Source: Flavobacteriales bacterium UBA5933 (lineage in GTDB: Bacteria > Bacteroidota > Bacteroidia > Flavobacteriales > Weeksellaceae). Taken from it: 9,132 nucleotides of DNA. The translations under genes and the position numbers were made by a program. The number at the start of each line of letters is the position of its first letter. Positions within the stretch are counted from its first letter, which is position 1. This document shows positions 1 to 6,334 of this stretch, piece by piece. The notes beneath the pieces are model-generated. The model searched no databases. It was not told the DNA's origin and saw only the letters and a list, made by a program, of their open reading frames with translations. Location: NCBI GenBank assembly GCA_002430925.1, contig DJDD01000054.1:1-9132 (forward strand), in the 5' to 3' direction.

Positions 1-72
1 GGCTTGATTATTAAAAATGATCAAATAATTGATTTTAAGAAGCATTTGTGGAATCCAAATGAAATTCATTAA
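1..72 (+). CDS. 3' end of an unidentified gene (partial)
   Basis: Frame 1 is open from the first base to a TAA at 70-72 and gives 23 residues ending in LWNPNEIH. The other two plus frames hit stops within the first 12 bases. I read this as the tail of a gene that begins outside the window. It ends 57 bases before the ABC ATPase gene on the same strand with no terminator-like hairpin between, so co-transcription is possible. The fragment is too short to identify a family, and a chance open frame of this length cannot be excluded. Confidence 0.5.
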   Translation, partial: GLIIKNDQIIDFKKHLWNPNEIH

Positions 73-129
73 AAAGTATAACATTTTCTGTTATCTTCTT
101 ATTAATTTTACAATTCAAATTATGATATA

Positions 130-1062
130 ATGGAATTTCTATTGCAAGCAGAAGGCTTAACAAGAAAATATAAAGATAAAGTTGCCTTAAATAATTTTAG
201 TATCAACATACCTCAAGGTTCTATTTATGGTTTATTAGGTCCTAATGGAGCTGGTAAAACCACTTTTATACGTATTGTTAATCAAATTACTGCGCCAGAT
301 AGTGGGACAATCCTTTTGAATGGAGAACCATTAACAAAAAAATCAATCGGTCAAGTTGGTTATATGCCAGAAGAAAGAGGATTGTATAAGAATATGAAAG
401 TAGGAGAGCAGGCTATGTATTTTGCTCGATTAAAAGGGCTTTCAGTTTCAGAAGCAAAAAAAAGAACAGAATATTGGTTCGATAAGCTTGGAATGATGTC
501 TTGGTGGAATAAAAAGCTGAGTGAATTATCTAAGGGAATGGGACAAAAAGTACAGTTTGTAATTACTGTTATTCATAATCCTTCACTTTTAATTTTTGAT
601 GAGCCATTTAGTGGTTTTGATCCTGTAAACGCTCAATTAATTGCTAATGAAATATTAGAACTAAGAGATAAAGGAACTACGATAATTTTTTCTACTCACA
701 GAATGGAATCAGTAGAAGAAATGTGTGATCATGTTGCTTTAATCAATCAATCAAACAAAGTTTTAGATGGAACAATAGAAGATGTTCGCAATCAATTTAA
801 AACGGGGAAATTTCAAGTTCAATTGGAGGATGTTACTCCAGATGTTTTAAATAATTTAAAGAGTGAATTTAATATTTCTGATATTAAAGAAGCTAATCAT
901 AGGTTAGATTTTAATTTATTGTATGATAAAAATAAAAACACGAACGAAATTTTACAAAAGTTGATGAATTATAGCCAAGTTTACCAATTTAATGAAATTA
1001 TCCCTTCTATGAATGATGTTTTTTTACAAGCTGTAAAACAAAGTTCTAATTCTAATATTTAA
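130..1062 (+). CDS. ABC exporter ATP-binding protein, NatA-like
   Basis: This is the cytoplasmic ATPase subunit of an ABC-2 type exporter, expected to power the permease encoded next to it. Over 310 residues it shows Walker A GPNGAGKT (37-44), signature LSKGM (133-137), Walker B LLIFDE (153-158), D-loop SGFDP (161-165) and the switch histidine H190 in FSTH. The Q-loop region reads GYMPEERGLY (77-86), with Glu81 where many ABC ATPases have Gln; as I recall this is usual for the NatA/YhaQ branch. The tail (about 215-300) fits the DUF4162-type C-terminal domain of this group, ending in the typical PSMNDVF. The permease gene starts 9 bases downstream, so the two form an operon. Relatives include the sodium exporter NatAB of Bacillus, but the substrate cannot be read from sequence. 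The ATG at 130 places the core at the normal distance. Confidence 0.93.
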   Translation: MEFLLQAEGLTRKYKDKVALNNFSINIPQGSIYGLLGPNGAGKTTFIRIVNQITAPDSGTILLNGEPLTKKSIGQVGYMPEERGLYKNMKVGEQAMYFARLKGLSVSEAKKRTEYWFDKLGMMSWWNKKLSELSKGMGQKVQFVITVIHNPSLLIFDEPFSGFDPVNAQLIANEILELRDKGTTIIFSTHRMESVEEMCDHVALINQSNKVLDGTIEDVRNQFKTGKFQVQLEDVTPDVLNNLKSEFNISDIKEANHRLDFNLLYDKNKNTNEILQKLMNYSQVYQFNEIIPSMNDVFLQAVKQSSNSNI

Positions 1063-1071
1063 GATAAATAC

Positions 1072-2391
1072 ATGAAAAATATATTTTTAATTGCGCAACG
1101 TGATTTTTTATCTCAAGTAAAAAATAAAGCGTTTATAATTATGACTTTTCTTTCTCCTTTATTAGTTGCTGGAGCTGGAGCAGTCATATTTTTCTTGAGT
1201 TCTGCTAATAATTCTGAAGTAAAAAATATTGCGATTATAGATGAAAGTTCAGCGTTTGTAACTTCATTTAAGTCATCTAAACAAATGATGTTTAGTATAT
1301 ACACTCCTCAAGAATTACAATCAATAAAAGATACTTTGAAAGATAGTAAGTATTTGAATGCAATTTTACATATACCAAAAATTGTAAATGATGACTATTC
1401 TTCGATTGAAAAAAATACAGAATTAATAACTAATGGTAATTTAGGTATAACTGATCGAGAAAAATTATCTTCTATTATTAGTGATAAAATACAAAAAGAG
1501 AAACAATTAAAATTAGGGATCAATCAAGAGGCTTTAGATGCTACTAAAGCAAGAGTTAAACTTAATGTTTTTAATATTTCTGATGGAAAACAAGATAAAG
1601 GAATGGAACTAAAAATTGCTTTATCAATGTTTTTAACATATATCATATTTATGTTTGTGATGATATATGGTGTAAAAGTAATGCGTTCTGTTGTTGAAGA
1701 AAAAAATAATAGAGTTGTAGAAATTATCATTTCTTCTGTAAAACCATTTGAATTGATGATGGGGAAAATTTTAGGAACAACAATGGTTGCTGTTACACAA
1801 TTTGCTATTTGGATTGGTATGACAATGAATTTGTTAATTCTTTTTCCTACAATTGCTGCATCCCGTATGGATATGTCTCAACAGATGCTAAATCAAGCTG
1901 AAGTGACAGATATACATCCAGATACAATGCAAAAAATAACTGAGATAAGTGAGGTTTTATTGACTTTTAATTATCCTCTAATTATCTTTTCTTTTATTGC
2001 TTACTTTATTTTAGGTTATTTATTTTACAGTTCAATTTTTGCTGCTATTGGTTCTGCAGTAGATAATGATACGGATACACAGCAATTCACTTATTTTCCA
2101 TTAATACCTATGATGATTGGTCTTTATGGAAGTATGACAACTTTTCAGAATCCAGATGGACCTGTTGCTTTTTGGTTATCAATGATTCCGCTTACGTCTC
2201 CAATTTCTATGATTACTAGAATACCGTTTGATGTACCTATGTGGCAATTAGCGTTATCTTTAATCATACTTTTATTTAGTGCTATTTTTATGGTATATGT
2301 AGCTGCTAAAATTTACAGAATTGGTATTTTAATTTATGGTAAAAAACCTACTATAAAAGAAATGATAAAGTGGATTAATTATAAAAATTAG
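1072..2391 (+). CDS. ABC-2 type exporter permease, NatB-like
   Basis: This 439-residue inner-membrane protein is the likely partner of the ATPase encoded 9 bases upstream. The N-terminus has a cytoplasmic stretch (IAQRDFLSQVKNKAF) and a first membrane helix at about 21-43. A hydrophilic, probably extracytoplasmic domain follows (about 45-178), then a helix cluster at about 181-204, 233-260, 301-328, 341-358, 364-382 and 391-413. The segment after the second helix, VVEEKNNRVVEIIISSVKP (207-225), is the conserved motif of NatB/YhaP-type ABC-2 permeases, thought to contact the ATPase. The large loop after helix 1 separates this type from short DrrB-like permeases. The substrate is unknown; sodium, a peptide or a toxic compound are all possible. 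A strong hairpin terminator begins 26 bases after the stop, so the operon ends here. Confidence 0.9.
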   Translation: MKNIFLIAQRDFLSQVKNKAFIIMTFLSPLLVAGAGAVIFFLSSANNSEVKNIAIIDESSAFVTSFKSSKQMMFSIYTPQELQSIKDTLKDSKYLNAILHIPKIVNDDYSSIEKNTELITNGNLGITDREKLSSIISDKIQKEKQLKLGINQEALDATKARVKLNVFNISDGKQDKGMELKIALSMFLTYIIFMFVMIYGVKVMRSVVEEKNNRVVEIIISSVKPFELMMGKILGTTMVAVTQFAIWIGMTMNLLILFPTIAASRMDMSQQMLNQAEVTDIHPDTMQKITEISEVLLTFNYPLIIFSFIAYFILGYLFYSSIFAAIGSAVDNDTDTQQFTYFPLIPMMIGLYGSMTTFQNPDGPVAFWLSMIPLTSPISMITRIPFDVPMWQLALSLIILLFSAIFMVYVAAKIYRIGILIYGKKPTIKEMIKWINYKN

Positions 2392-2416
2392 AAATCATTA
2401 TTATAATATAATAAAT

Positions 2417-2450
2417 AAAAAAGAGAGCTTCAGAAAAGCTCTCTTTTTTT
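2417..2450 (+). terminator. Rho-independent terminator of the ABC exporter operon
   Basis: A perfect 14-bp stem (2417-2430 with 2436-2449) closes a 5-base loop, CAGAA. The stem core is GAGAGCTT/AAGCTCTC, preceded by A6 and followed by a T7 run. It lies 26 bases past the permease stop. Because of the flanking A and T runs it could act in both directions, but the nearest minus-strand gene (umuD) has its own closer hairpin. Confidence 0.9.
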
Positions 2451-2499
2451 CATAGACTTAAGTTGATAGGTTGGTTAGTAATATTAAGTATTAGTTTAG

Positions 2500-2522
2500 T
2501 TGTTGTCAATTTTATTCTTTTG
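2500..2522 (+). promoter_or_regulatory. possible Bacteroidota-type promoter with no gene behind it
   Basis: Two TTG triplets (2500-2505) could be a -33 element, and TTCTTTTG followed by CAAAC (2515-2526) is one base off the TAnnTTTG -7 consensus. The implied transcript would run rightward into the antisense of umuD. I find no open frame of useful length at 2523-2642; the ATGs there are closed within five codons. It may be a chance match in AT-rich DNA, a relic promoter, or the start of a small RNA. Confidence 0.25.
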
Positions 2523-2551
2523 CAAACCTAAAAATTAAATTTTATTAAAAA

Positions 2552-2567
2552 TTACGGTTTTCCGTAA
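2552..2567 (-). terminator. probable terminator of umuD (minus strand)
   Basis: TTACGG and CCGTAA form a perfect 6-bp stem around a 4-base loop. Read on the minus strand the stem is followed at once by TTTTT and more T-rich sequence, and it lies 75 bases beyond the umuD stop. That fits a small Rho-independent terminator. The stem is short, so a palindromic protein-binding site is the alternative. Confidence 0.5.
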
Positions 2568-2642
2568 GGATAATTACTTTTTATGACAGTATAGAAAATT
2601 TAACATTTTATGGGGAATAAATAACAAATTGAAAATATAAAA

Positions 2643-3104
2643 TTACTTTTTTCTTTTTTCTCGAATTTGTAATGTAACAACACCTAATATATTTACTTCA
2701 TCATAGTTATTTATTTGTGTGCAATTTTTATAAAGGGGATTAAGAGCTATTAATTGATTTTTAATTTTATCAAATCGTTTTAATGTGTAATCACTTTTAT
2801 TTACACTTACTATTATATCATCTAAATGATTAGGTTTTATATCTGACCGTATAATTAAAATATCATTTTTTAAATATTCTGGAAACATAGATTCTCCATC
2901 AACTTCTACGATAAAGGTAGATTCTGGATGAGTAAGAAATCGTTCATCAAGGCTAATTCTATTTTCTATAAAATCTTCTGCTGGAGATGGAAAACCTGCA
3001 CTTACTTTTCCATAATGTTGAATAAAAGTTCTATTATTTTCTATTTTTACATTGTATATTCTTAGTTTCACTTTATTTGATTTTAATAAATTTATTTTAT
3101 TCAT
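2643..3104 (-). CDS. umuD: UmuD-like self-cleaving subunit of DNA polymerase V
   Basis: This is an S24/LexA-family protein of 153 residues that, after RecA-stimulated self-cleavage to UmuD', would partner UmuC in error-prone lesion bypass. The cleavage site is Ala36-Gly37 in VSAGFPSP, the nucleophile is Ser72 in GESM, and the general base is Lys109 in YTLKR. The spacings (36 residues from cleavage site to Ser, 37 from Ser to Lys) equal those of E. coli UmuD (Cys24, Ser60, Lys97). There is no helix-turn-helix domain, which separates it from LexA. The N-terminal arm is about 12 residues longer than in E. coli. It is the only Met in the frame before the catalytic part, so the ATG at 3102-3104 is the natural start. 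Unusually it lies 178 bases downstream of umuC. I see no clear promoter of its own, so it may depend on umuC read-through. Confidence 0.92.
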   Translation of the reverse strand: MNKINLLKSNKVKLRIYNVKIENNRTFIQHYGKVSAGFPSPAEDFIENRISLDERFLTHPESTFIVEVDGESMFPEYLKNDILIIRSDIKPNHLDDIIVSVNKSDYTLKRFDKIKNQLIALNPLYKNCTQINNYDEVNILGVVTLQIREKRKK

Positions 3105-3282
3105 TTTATTGAAGTTATTTTGAATTATCTCTAATAATTATTTTTTAATCTGTAATTTGCAATAGTGATTGAAAATGAAAATCCTTTTTCTTCAGAAAAA
3201 GATTGTAATGGAAAGCACGGTGCGAAGCAATTGCCCTAATTTTAAAAACAATTAATTAATAAATATTTTGTTTAATTTTTAA
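3105..3282. other. umuC-umuD gap with hairpin and GC-richer island
   Basis: This 178-base gap splits two genes that are normally adjacent. At 3184-3201 is a perfect 7-bp inverted repeat (CTTTTTC, loop TTCA, GAAAAAG). Read on the minus strand it is followed by a T-rich stretch, so it could weakly attenuate umuC read-through. Next to it, 3208-3236 is clearly more GC-rich than its surroundings and includes the small palindrome GCACGGTGC (3215-3223). A plus-strand reading from ATG 3208 gives only 15 codons, which I do not regard as a gene. An imperfect direct repeat, GATTGaaAATG and GATTGtAATG, starts at 3168 and 3201. Confidence 0.45.
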
Positions 3283-4539
3283 TCAATTAACTTTTAAAAT
3301 GTCTTTCCAACACGTTGTGTATTTGGGAGATAATCGTTCTTGTTTCATTTTCCAAGTTTTCTCGAGATCTTGAGAACCTAATTTTACTTTATTTCCTCGT
3401 ATTTTTTTATTCAAATGATCTATAACATTCATTAGCAATTCATGTTTAGGATTTTCTTCATTAAATAAATTTAATTGACGTTCATCACTTGGCATTATTG
3501 CACTTACCATAACTCCAGCTCTTTTATATTCATATTTATCTAACGCAATTGTATCAAGAATTTTTAATGCATTTTTTGAAAGTACAATGGAGGAATTTGT
3601 ATGAAAAGGTAACTGAACAGATAAGGTTTTAGAATAGTAAGGTTTTTCTTTATCAAATCGATTGGTTGCAATATAAACTGTAAGAATGTTACATTTAGAT
3701 TGCTCTTTTCTTAATTTTTCTGCGCAACTTACTGCAAAAGTTGAAATTCGTTCTTTTAAATATTCATAATCAGTTACATTATGATCAAAGCTTCTTGTTG
3801 TTACAATACTTTTTTTTCTTTTTACTTCTTCTAATTTTAATACAGATTCTCCTAAAAGTTCTTTTTTCAATTTTAACTCTAATACACTAAAATTTTTCTG
3901 TATAAATTTGTCCGTAAGTTGAGTAAAATCCCATGCTGTTTTTACACCAATGGAAAGTAAACGTTTACTTAATCGACGACCAATTCCCCAAACATCTTCT
4001 ATTTTTAACCATTTTATGGCTTTAGTTATTTTTTCTAAAGAATTTATAATGTACACACCTTGATGATGTTCTTTAAATTTTTTTGCAATTCTATTTGCTG
4101 CTTTGGCTAATACTTTTGTAGGAGCTATTCCTATGCAAACGGGTATTTTTGTAAAATCATAAATAGACTGTTTTAAATTATCACAATAATTTTTTAAATT
4201 ATATTTTTCAAATCCATCAAAGAATAAAAAAGATTCATCAATAGAATAAACTTCGATTGTAGGGCAATATGTTCGAATAACATTTGTTACACGATTACTC
4301 ATATCAGCATAAAGAGAATAATTAGAGGAGAAAACATGAATAGATTTTTTCTTAAAAACTTCTTCATATTTAAACGCTGGTGCTCCCATAGGTATTCCTA
4401 TATTTTTCGCTTCTTCTGAACGAGCTATTACACAACCATCATTATTAGAAAGAACAACAATTGGTTTTCCATTTAATGAAGGAGCAAAAACTCTTTCACA
4501 TGAAGCATAAAAATTATTACAATCGACTAAAGCATACAT
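3283..4539 (-). CDS. umuC: UmuC, catalytic subunit of translesion DNA polymerase V
   Basis: This Y-family DNA polymerase copies past damaged bases together with UmuD' and RecA. At 418 residues it is about the length of E. coli UmuC (422). Metal-binding acidic residues are Asp6 in LVDCNNFY and Asp101-Glu102 in YSIDES, and Tyr11 is the steric gate against ribonucleotides. Further landmarks are VVLSNNDGCVIAR (28-40), SSNYSLYADMSNRV (71-84), the helix-hairpin-helix VWGIGRR (183-189), a little-finger domain (about 240-350), the sliding-clamp motif QLNLF (355-359), and the UmuC-specific tail ending LSPKYTTCW. Start ATG at 4537-4539 matches the family N-terminus. It is transcribed divergently from the methyltransferase gene and comes before umuD, the opposite of the usual order. 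The QLNLF motif and UmuC-type tail argue against DinB. Confidence 0.95.
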   Translation of the reverse strand: MYALVDCNNFYASCERVFAPSLNGKPIVVLSNNDGCVIARSEEAKNIGIPMGAPAFKYEEVFKKKSIHVFSSNYSLYADMSNRVTNVIRTYCPTIEVYSIDESFLFFDGFEKYNLKNYCDNLKQSIYDFTKIPVCIGIAPTKVLAKAANRIAKKFKEHHQGVYIINSLEKITKAIKWLKIEDVWGIGRRLSKRLLSIGVKTAWDFTQLTDKFIQKNFSVLELKLKKELLGESVLKLEEVKRKKSIVTTRSFDHNVTDYEYLKERISTFAVSCAEKLRKEQSKCNILTVYIATNRFDKEKPYYSKTLSVQLPFHTNSSIVLSKNALKILDTIALDKYEYKRAGVMVSAIMPSDERQLNLFNEENPKHELLMNVIDHLNKKIRGNKVKLGSQDLEKTWKMKQERLSPKYTTCWKDILKVN

Positions 4540-4560
4540 AGTATTATTATATTATGATTA

Positions 4561-4568
4561 CAAATTAA
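4561..4568 (-). promoter_or_regulatory. possible -7 box of the umuC promoter
   Basis: Read on the minus strand this is TTAATTTG, one mismatch from TAnnTTTG, and ends 21 bases before the umuC start codon. The palindrome at 4577-4597 lies directly upstream. No convincing -33 TTG is seen at the expected distance. Confidence 0.3.
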
Positions 4569-4576
4569 TATTATTG

Positions 4577-4597
4577 AAACGCTATGATGTGTCGTTT
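4577..4597. promoter_or_regulatory. possible operator upstream of umuC
   Basis: AAACG (4577-4581) and CGTTT (4593-4597) form an exact inverted repeat with an 11-base spacer, 38-58 bases before the umuC start and just upstream of its candidate -7 box. The size and position suit a dimeric repressor such as LexA. However, the match is short, the spacing is not one I recognise as a known Bacteroidota SOS box, and short inverted repeats arise by chance. Confidence 0.3.
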
Positions 4598-4707
4598 AAA
4601 AAAAATATTTAATGATTATATTTTTATAAAAATTAAAAAAACAATCAAATTTTAATGTTCATTTTTATAAATCATAGAACAAACTTCTCTGTTTACTTTA
4701 TTTCGTG

Positions 4708-4715
4708 TATTTTTG
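4708..4715 (+). promoter_or_regulatory. -7 promoter box of the rlmL-like gene
   Basis: TATTTTTG matches the Bacteroidota -7 consensus TAnnTTTG exactly. Transcription should begin around 4720-4724, giving a leader of about 25 bases before the ATG at 4747. A -33 element is not obvious. This box overlaps the upstream GTG at 4705 and so decides against that codon as the start. Confidence 0.6.
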
Positions 4716-4746
4716 TAAAAATTTTATTTCCTTGGAAAATTTCAGA

Positions 4747-5892
4747 ATGATAGCGAAAACCTTTTTTGGTTTCGAAGAGATATTAGCGCAAGAATTAAAA
4801 GCGTTGGGAGCAGCAGATGTAAAAATCCAAAACCGTATGGTTGAGTTTTATGGAGATTTAGGCTTTATGTATAAAGCTAATTATAGCTTACGTACGGCAT
4901 TGAGAATACAAAAACCAATCCTTTCATTTTCTGCGAAAACAGATGGGCAATTGTACGAAAAATTCAAGAAATTTCATTGGGAAAACTATTTGGATGTTAA
5001 TCAAACTTTCATGATTGATCCTACAGTACATTCAGACTATTTTACGCATTCACATTATGCTGCATTAAAAGTAAAAGATGCTATTGTAGATCGTTTTAAA
5101 GAGAAAAATGGAAAAAGACCTAGCATAGATAAGGATTTTCCGGATGTTCGATTTAACTTACATATCTCTCATGATAAAGTTACGCTATCTTTAGATTCTT
5201 CGGGTGATTCTTTACACAAACGTGGTTATAGAGATGAAACTGGACCTGCACCAATCAATGAAGTTTTAGCCGCTGGTTTATTGCATATAGCAGGTTATGA
5301 TGGTAAAGGAAATTATTTGGACCCCATGTGTGGTTCGGGAACAATGTTAATAGAAGCAGCAATGATTGCTAATAACATTCCTCCACAAATCCATAGAAAA
5401 AGTTTTGCGTTCCAAAACTGGCCAGATTACGATGAAACATTGTTTACTCAAATCAGAAATACACGTTTAAATCGTATCAAAGAATCTGAATATAAAATTG
5501 TAGGATATGAAATATCTCCTATGATGGTAAAAATTGCTCAAAGCAATATAAAATCTGCTGATTTAGAAGATTTCATAGAAGTTAGACATCAAGATTTCTT
5601 TACTTCTAAAAAAGAAATGTTCCCTGTATTATTAGTTTTTAATCCTCCGTATGATGAGCGAATAGAAAATAATAATGTAGAATTTTATAAAGAAATAGGA
5701 AATACATTAAAATCAAGTTATCCAAATACATTAGCTTGGTTTATTACATCAGATCTACAAGCAAAAAAATATGTAGGATTACGTCCATCTCGTAAAGTAA
5801 AAGTATTTAACGGTAAATTAGAATGTGATTTTTTACAATACGAAATGTATGAAGGAAGTAAAAAATCAAAAAATCAAAAAGAAGAAGCATAG
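4747..5892 (+). CDS. rlmL: THUMP-domain rRNA methyltransferase, RlmL/YpsC type
   Basis: This is a SAM-dependent N2-guanine methyltransferase acting on RNA. The E. coli relative RlmL modifies G2445 of 23S rRNA. With the ATG at 4747 it has 381 residues, about the size of single-domain YpsC, and lacks the extra RlmK methyltransferase half of E. coli. An N-terminal ferredoxin-like/THUMP region covers about residues 1-155. The linker HKRGYR is at 157-162, SAM motif I DPMCGSGT at 192-199, and the catalytic NPPY at 299-302, followed by DER. The tail is Lys-rich. An in-frame GTG 14 codons upstream overlaps the promoter -7 box, and MIAKTFFGFEEILA is the family N-terminus, so I chose the ATG. Its stop overlaps the next gene's start by one base. 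The exact target base is inferred from the family. Confidence 0.9.
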   Translation: MIAKTFFGFEEILAQELKALGAADVKIQNRMVEFYGDLGFMYKANYSLRTALRIQKPILSFSAKTDGQLYEKFKKFHWENYLDVNQTFMIDPTVHSDYFTHSHYAALKVKDAIVDRFKEKNGKRPSIDKDFPDVRFNLHISHDKVTLSLDSSGDSLHKRGYRDETGPAPINEVLAAGLLHIAGYDGKGNYLDPMCGSGTMLIEAAMIANNIPPQIHRKSFAFQNWPDYDETLFTQIRNTRLNRIKESEYKIVGYEISPMMVKIAQSNIKSADLEDFIEVRHQDFFTSKKEMFPVLLVFNPPYDERIENNNVEFYKEIGNTLKSSYPNTLAWFITSDLQAKKYVGLRPSRKVKVFNGKLECDFLQYEMYEGSKKSKNQKEEA

Positions 5893-6326
5893 TGAATCAA
5901 TTTATAAAAGAAATTTGTCAAGAGAAAAAAGTTTATTTATTAACGTCTGAGGAAGGATTTGCGATTTCATATTCAGAAGAATTCGAATATGAAGACGGAA
6001 GTAATTTAGAGGTTATTTGTTTTTGGTCGAATATAGATTTAGCTGAAAAAGCTAAAAACAACCAATGGAAAAACAATACGACAGATACTATTGAATTAAA
6101 TACTTTCTTGGAAGAATGGCTTTTTGGAATGATTGAAGAAGTTTCTTTGGTTGGAATTAATTTTGATGAAACCTCAAAAGGAGAGGAGCAAAGTCCTCTT
6201 GATGTTATTTTGGCTATTGTTCATCAATTAAAGATATCTAATCAAACTATTGAGTTGAATCATTTCAAAGATTTGAATGAAATTCAGAAAGTAACATTAG
6301 AATTAAAAGAATCTTTTAATCAATAA
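5892..6326 (+). CDS. DUF2750 family protein
   Basis: This is a small acidic cytoplasmic protein of 144 residues with no signal peptide or membrane segment. Residues 12-100 read as the DUF2750 family from memory: VYLLTSEEGFAIS (14-26), a FWSN patch (44-47), a WK pair at about 59-60, and the core FLEEWLFGM (72-80) followed by VGINFD (87-92). The family has no established function. The remaining C-terminal part (about 105-144) is helical and charged. The start must be the GTG at 5892, since no in-frame Met occurs before residue 80. That GTG shares a base with the methyltransferase stop (TAGTG), which points to translational coupling. The family name rests on pattern memory, not a search. Confidence 0.8.
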   Translation: MNQFIKEICQEKKVYLLTSEEGFAISYSEEFEYEDGSNLEVICFWSNIDLAEKAKNNQWKNNTTDTIELNTFLEEWLFGMIEEVSLVGINFDETSKGEEQSPLDVILAIVHQLKISNQTIELNHFKDLNEIQKVTLELKESFNQ

Positions 6327-6334
6327 TATAATTT

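Noticed and set aside
77..89. Glu81 replacing the usual Q-loop Gln in the ABC ATPase (residue numbers) as a sign of a dead ATPase
   Set aside because: The PEERGLY sequence is, as I recall, normal in the NatA/YhaQ branch, and all other ATPase motifs are intact.
1113..1304. Minus-strand open frame of 63 codons inside the permease gene
   Set aside because: It is fully antisense to a well-supported permease, has no recognisable domain and is a typical AT-rich shadow frame.
1524..1730. Minus-strand open frame of 68 codons inside the permease gene
   Set aside because: It lies antisense to the permease helix 2 region. Its hydrophobic stretch only mirrors the coding strand.
2643..3104. Reading the S24 peptidase gene as LexA or a phage repressor
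   Set aside because: It has no DNA-binding helix-turn-helix domain, matches UmuD in length and catalytic spacing, and lies next to umuC.
3208..3255. Plus-strand 15-codon open frame from ATG 3208 in the umuC-umuD gap
   Set aside because: It is too short, has no promoter, and is better explained as part of the non-coding GC-richer island.
2523..4660. AT-rich similar strings flanking the umuC/umuD block as possible target-site duplications
   Set aside because: The shared strings are runs of A and T with no defined ends, and no transposase or terminal inverted repeats are present.
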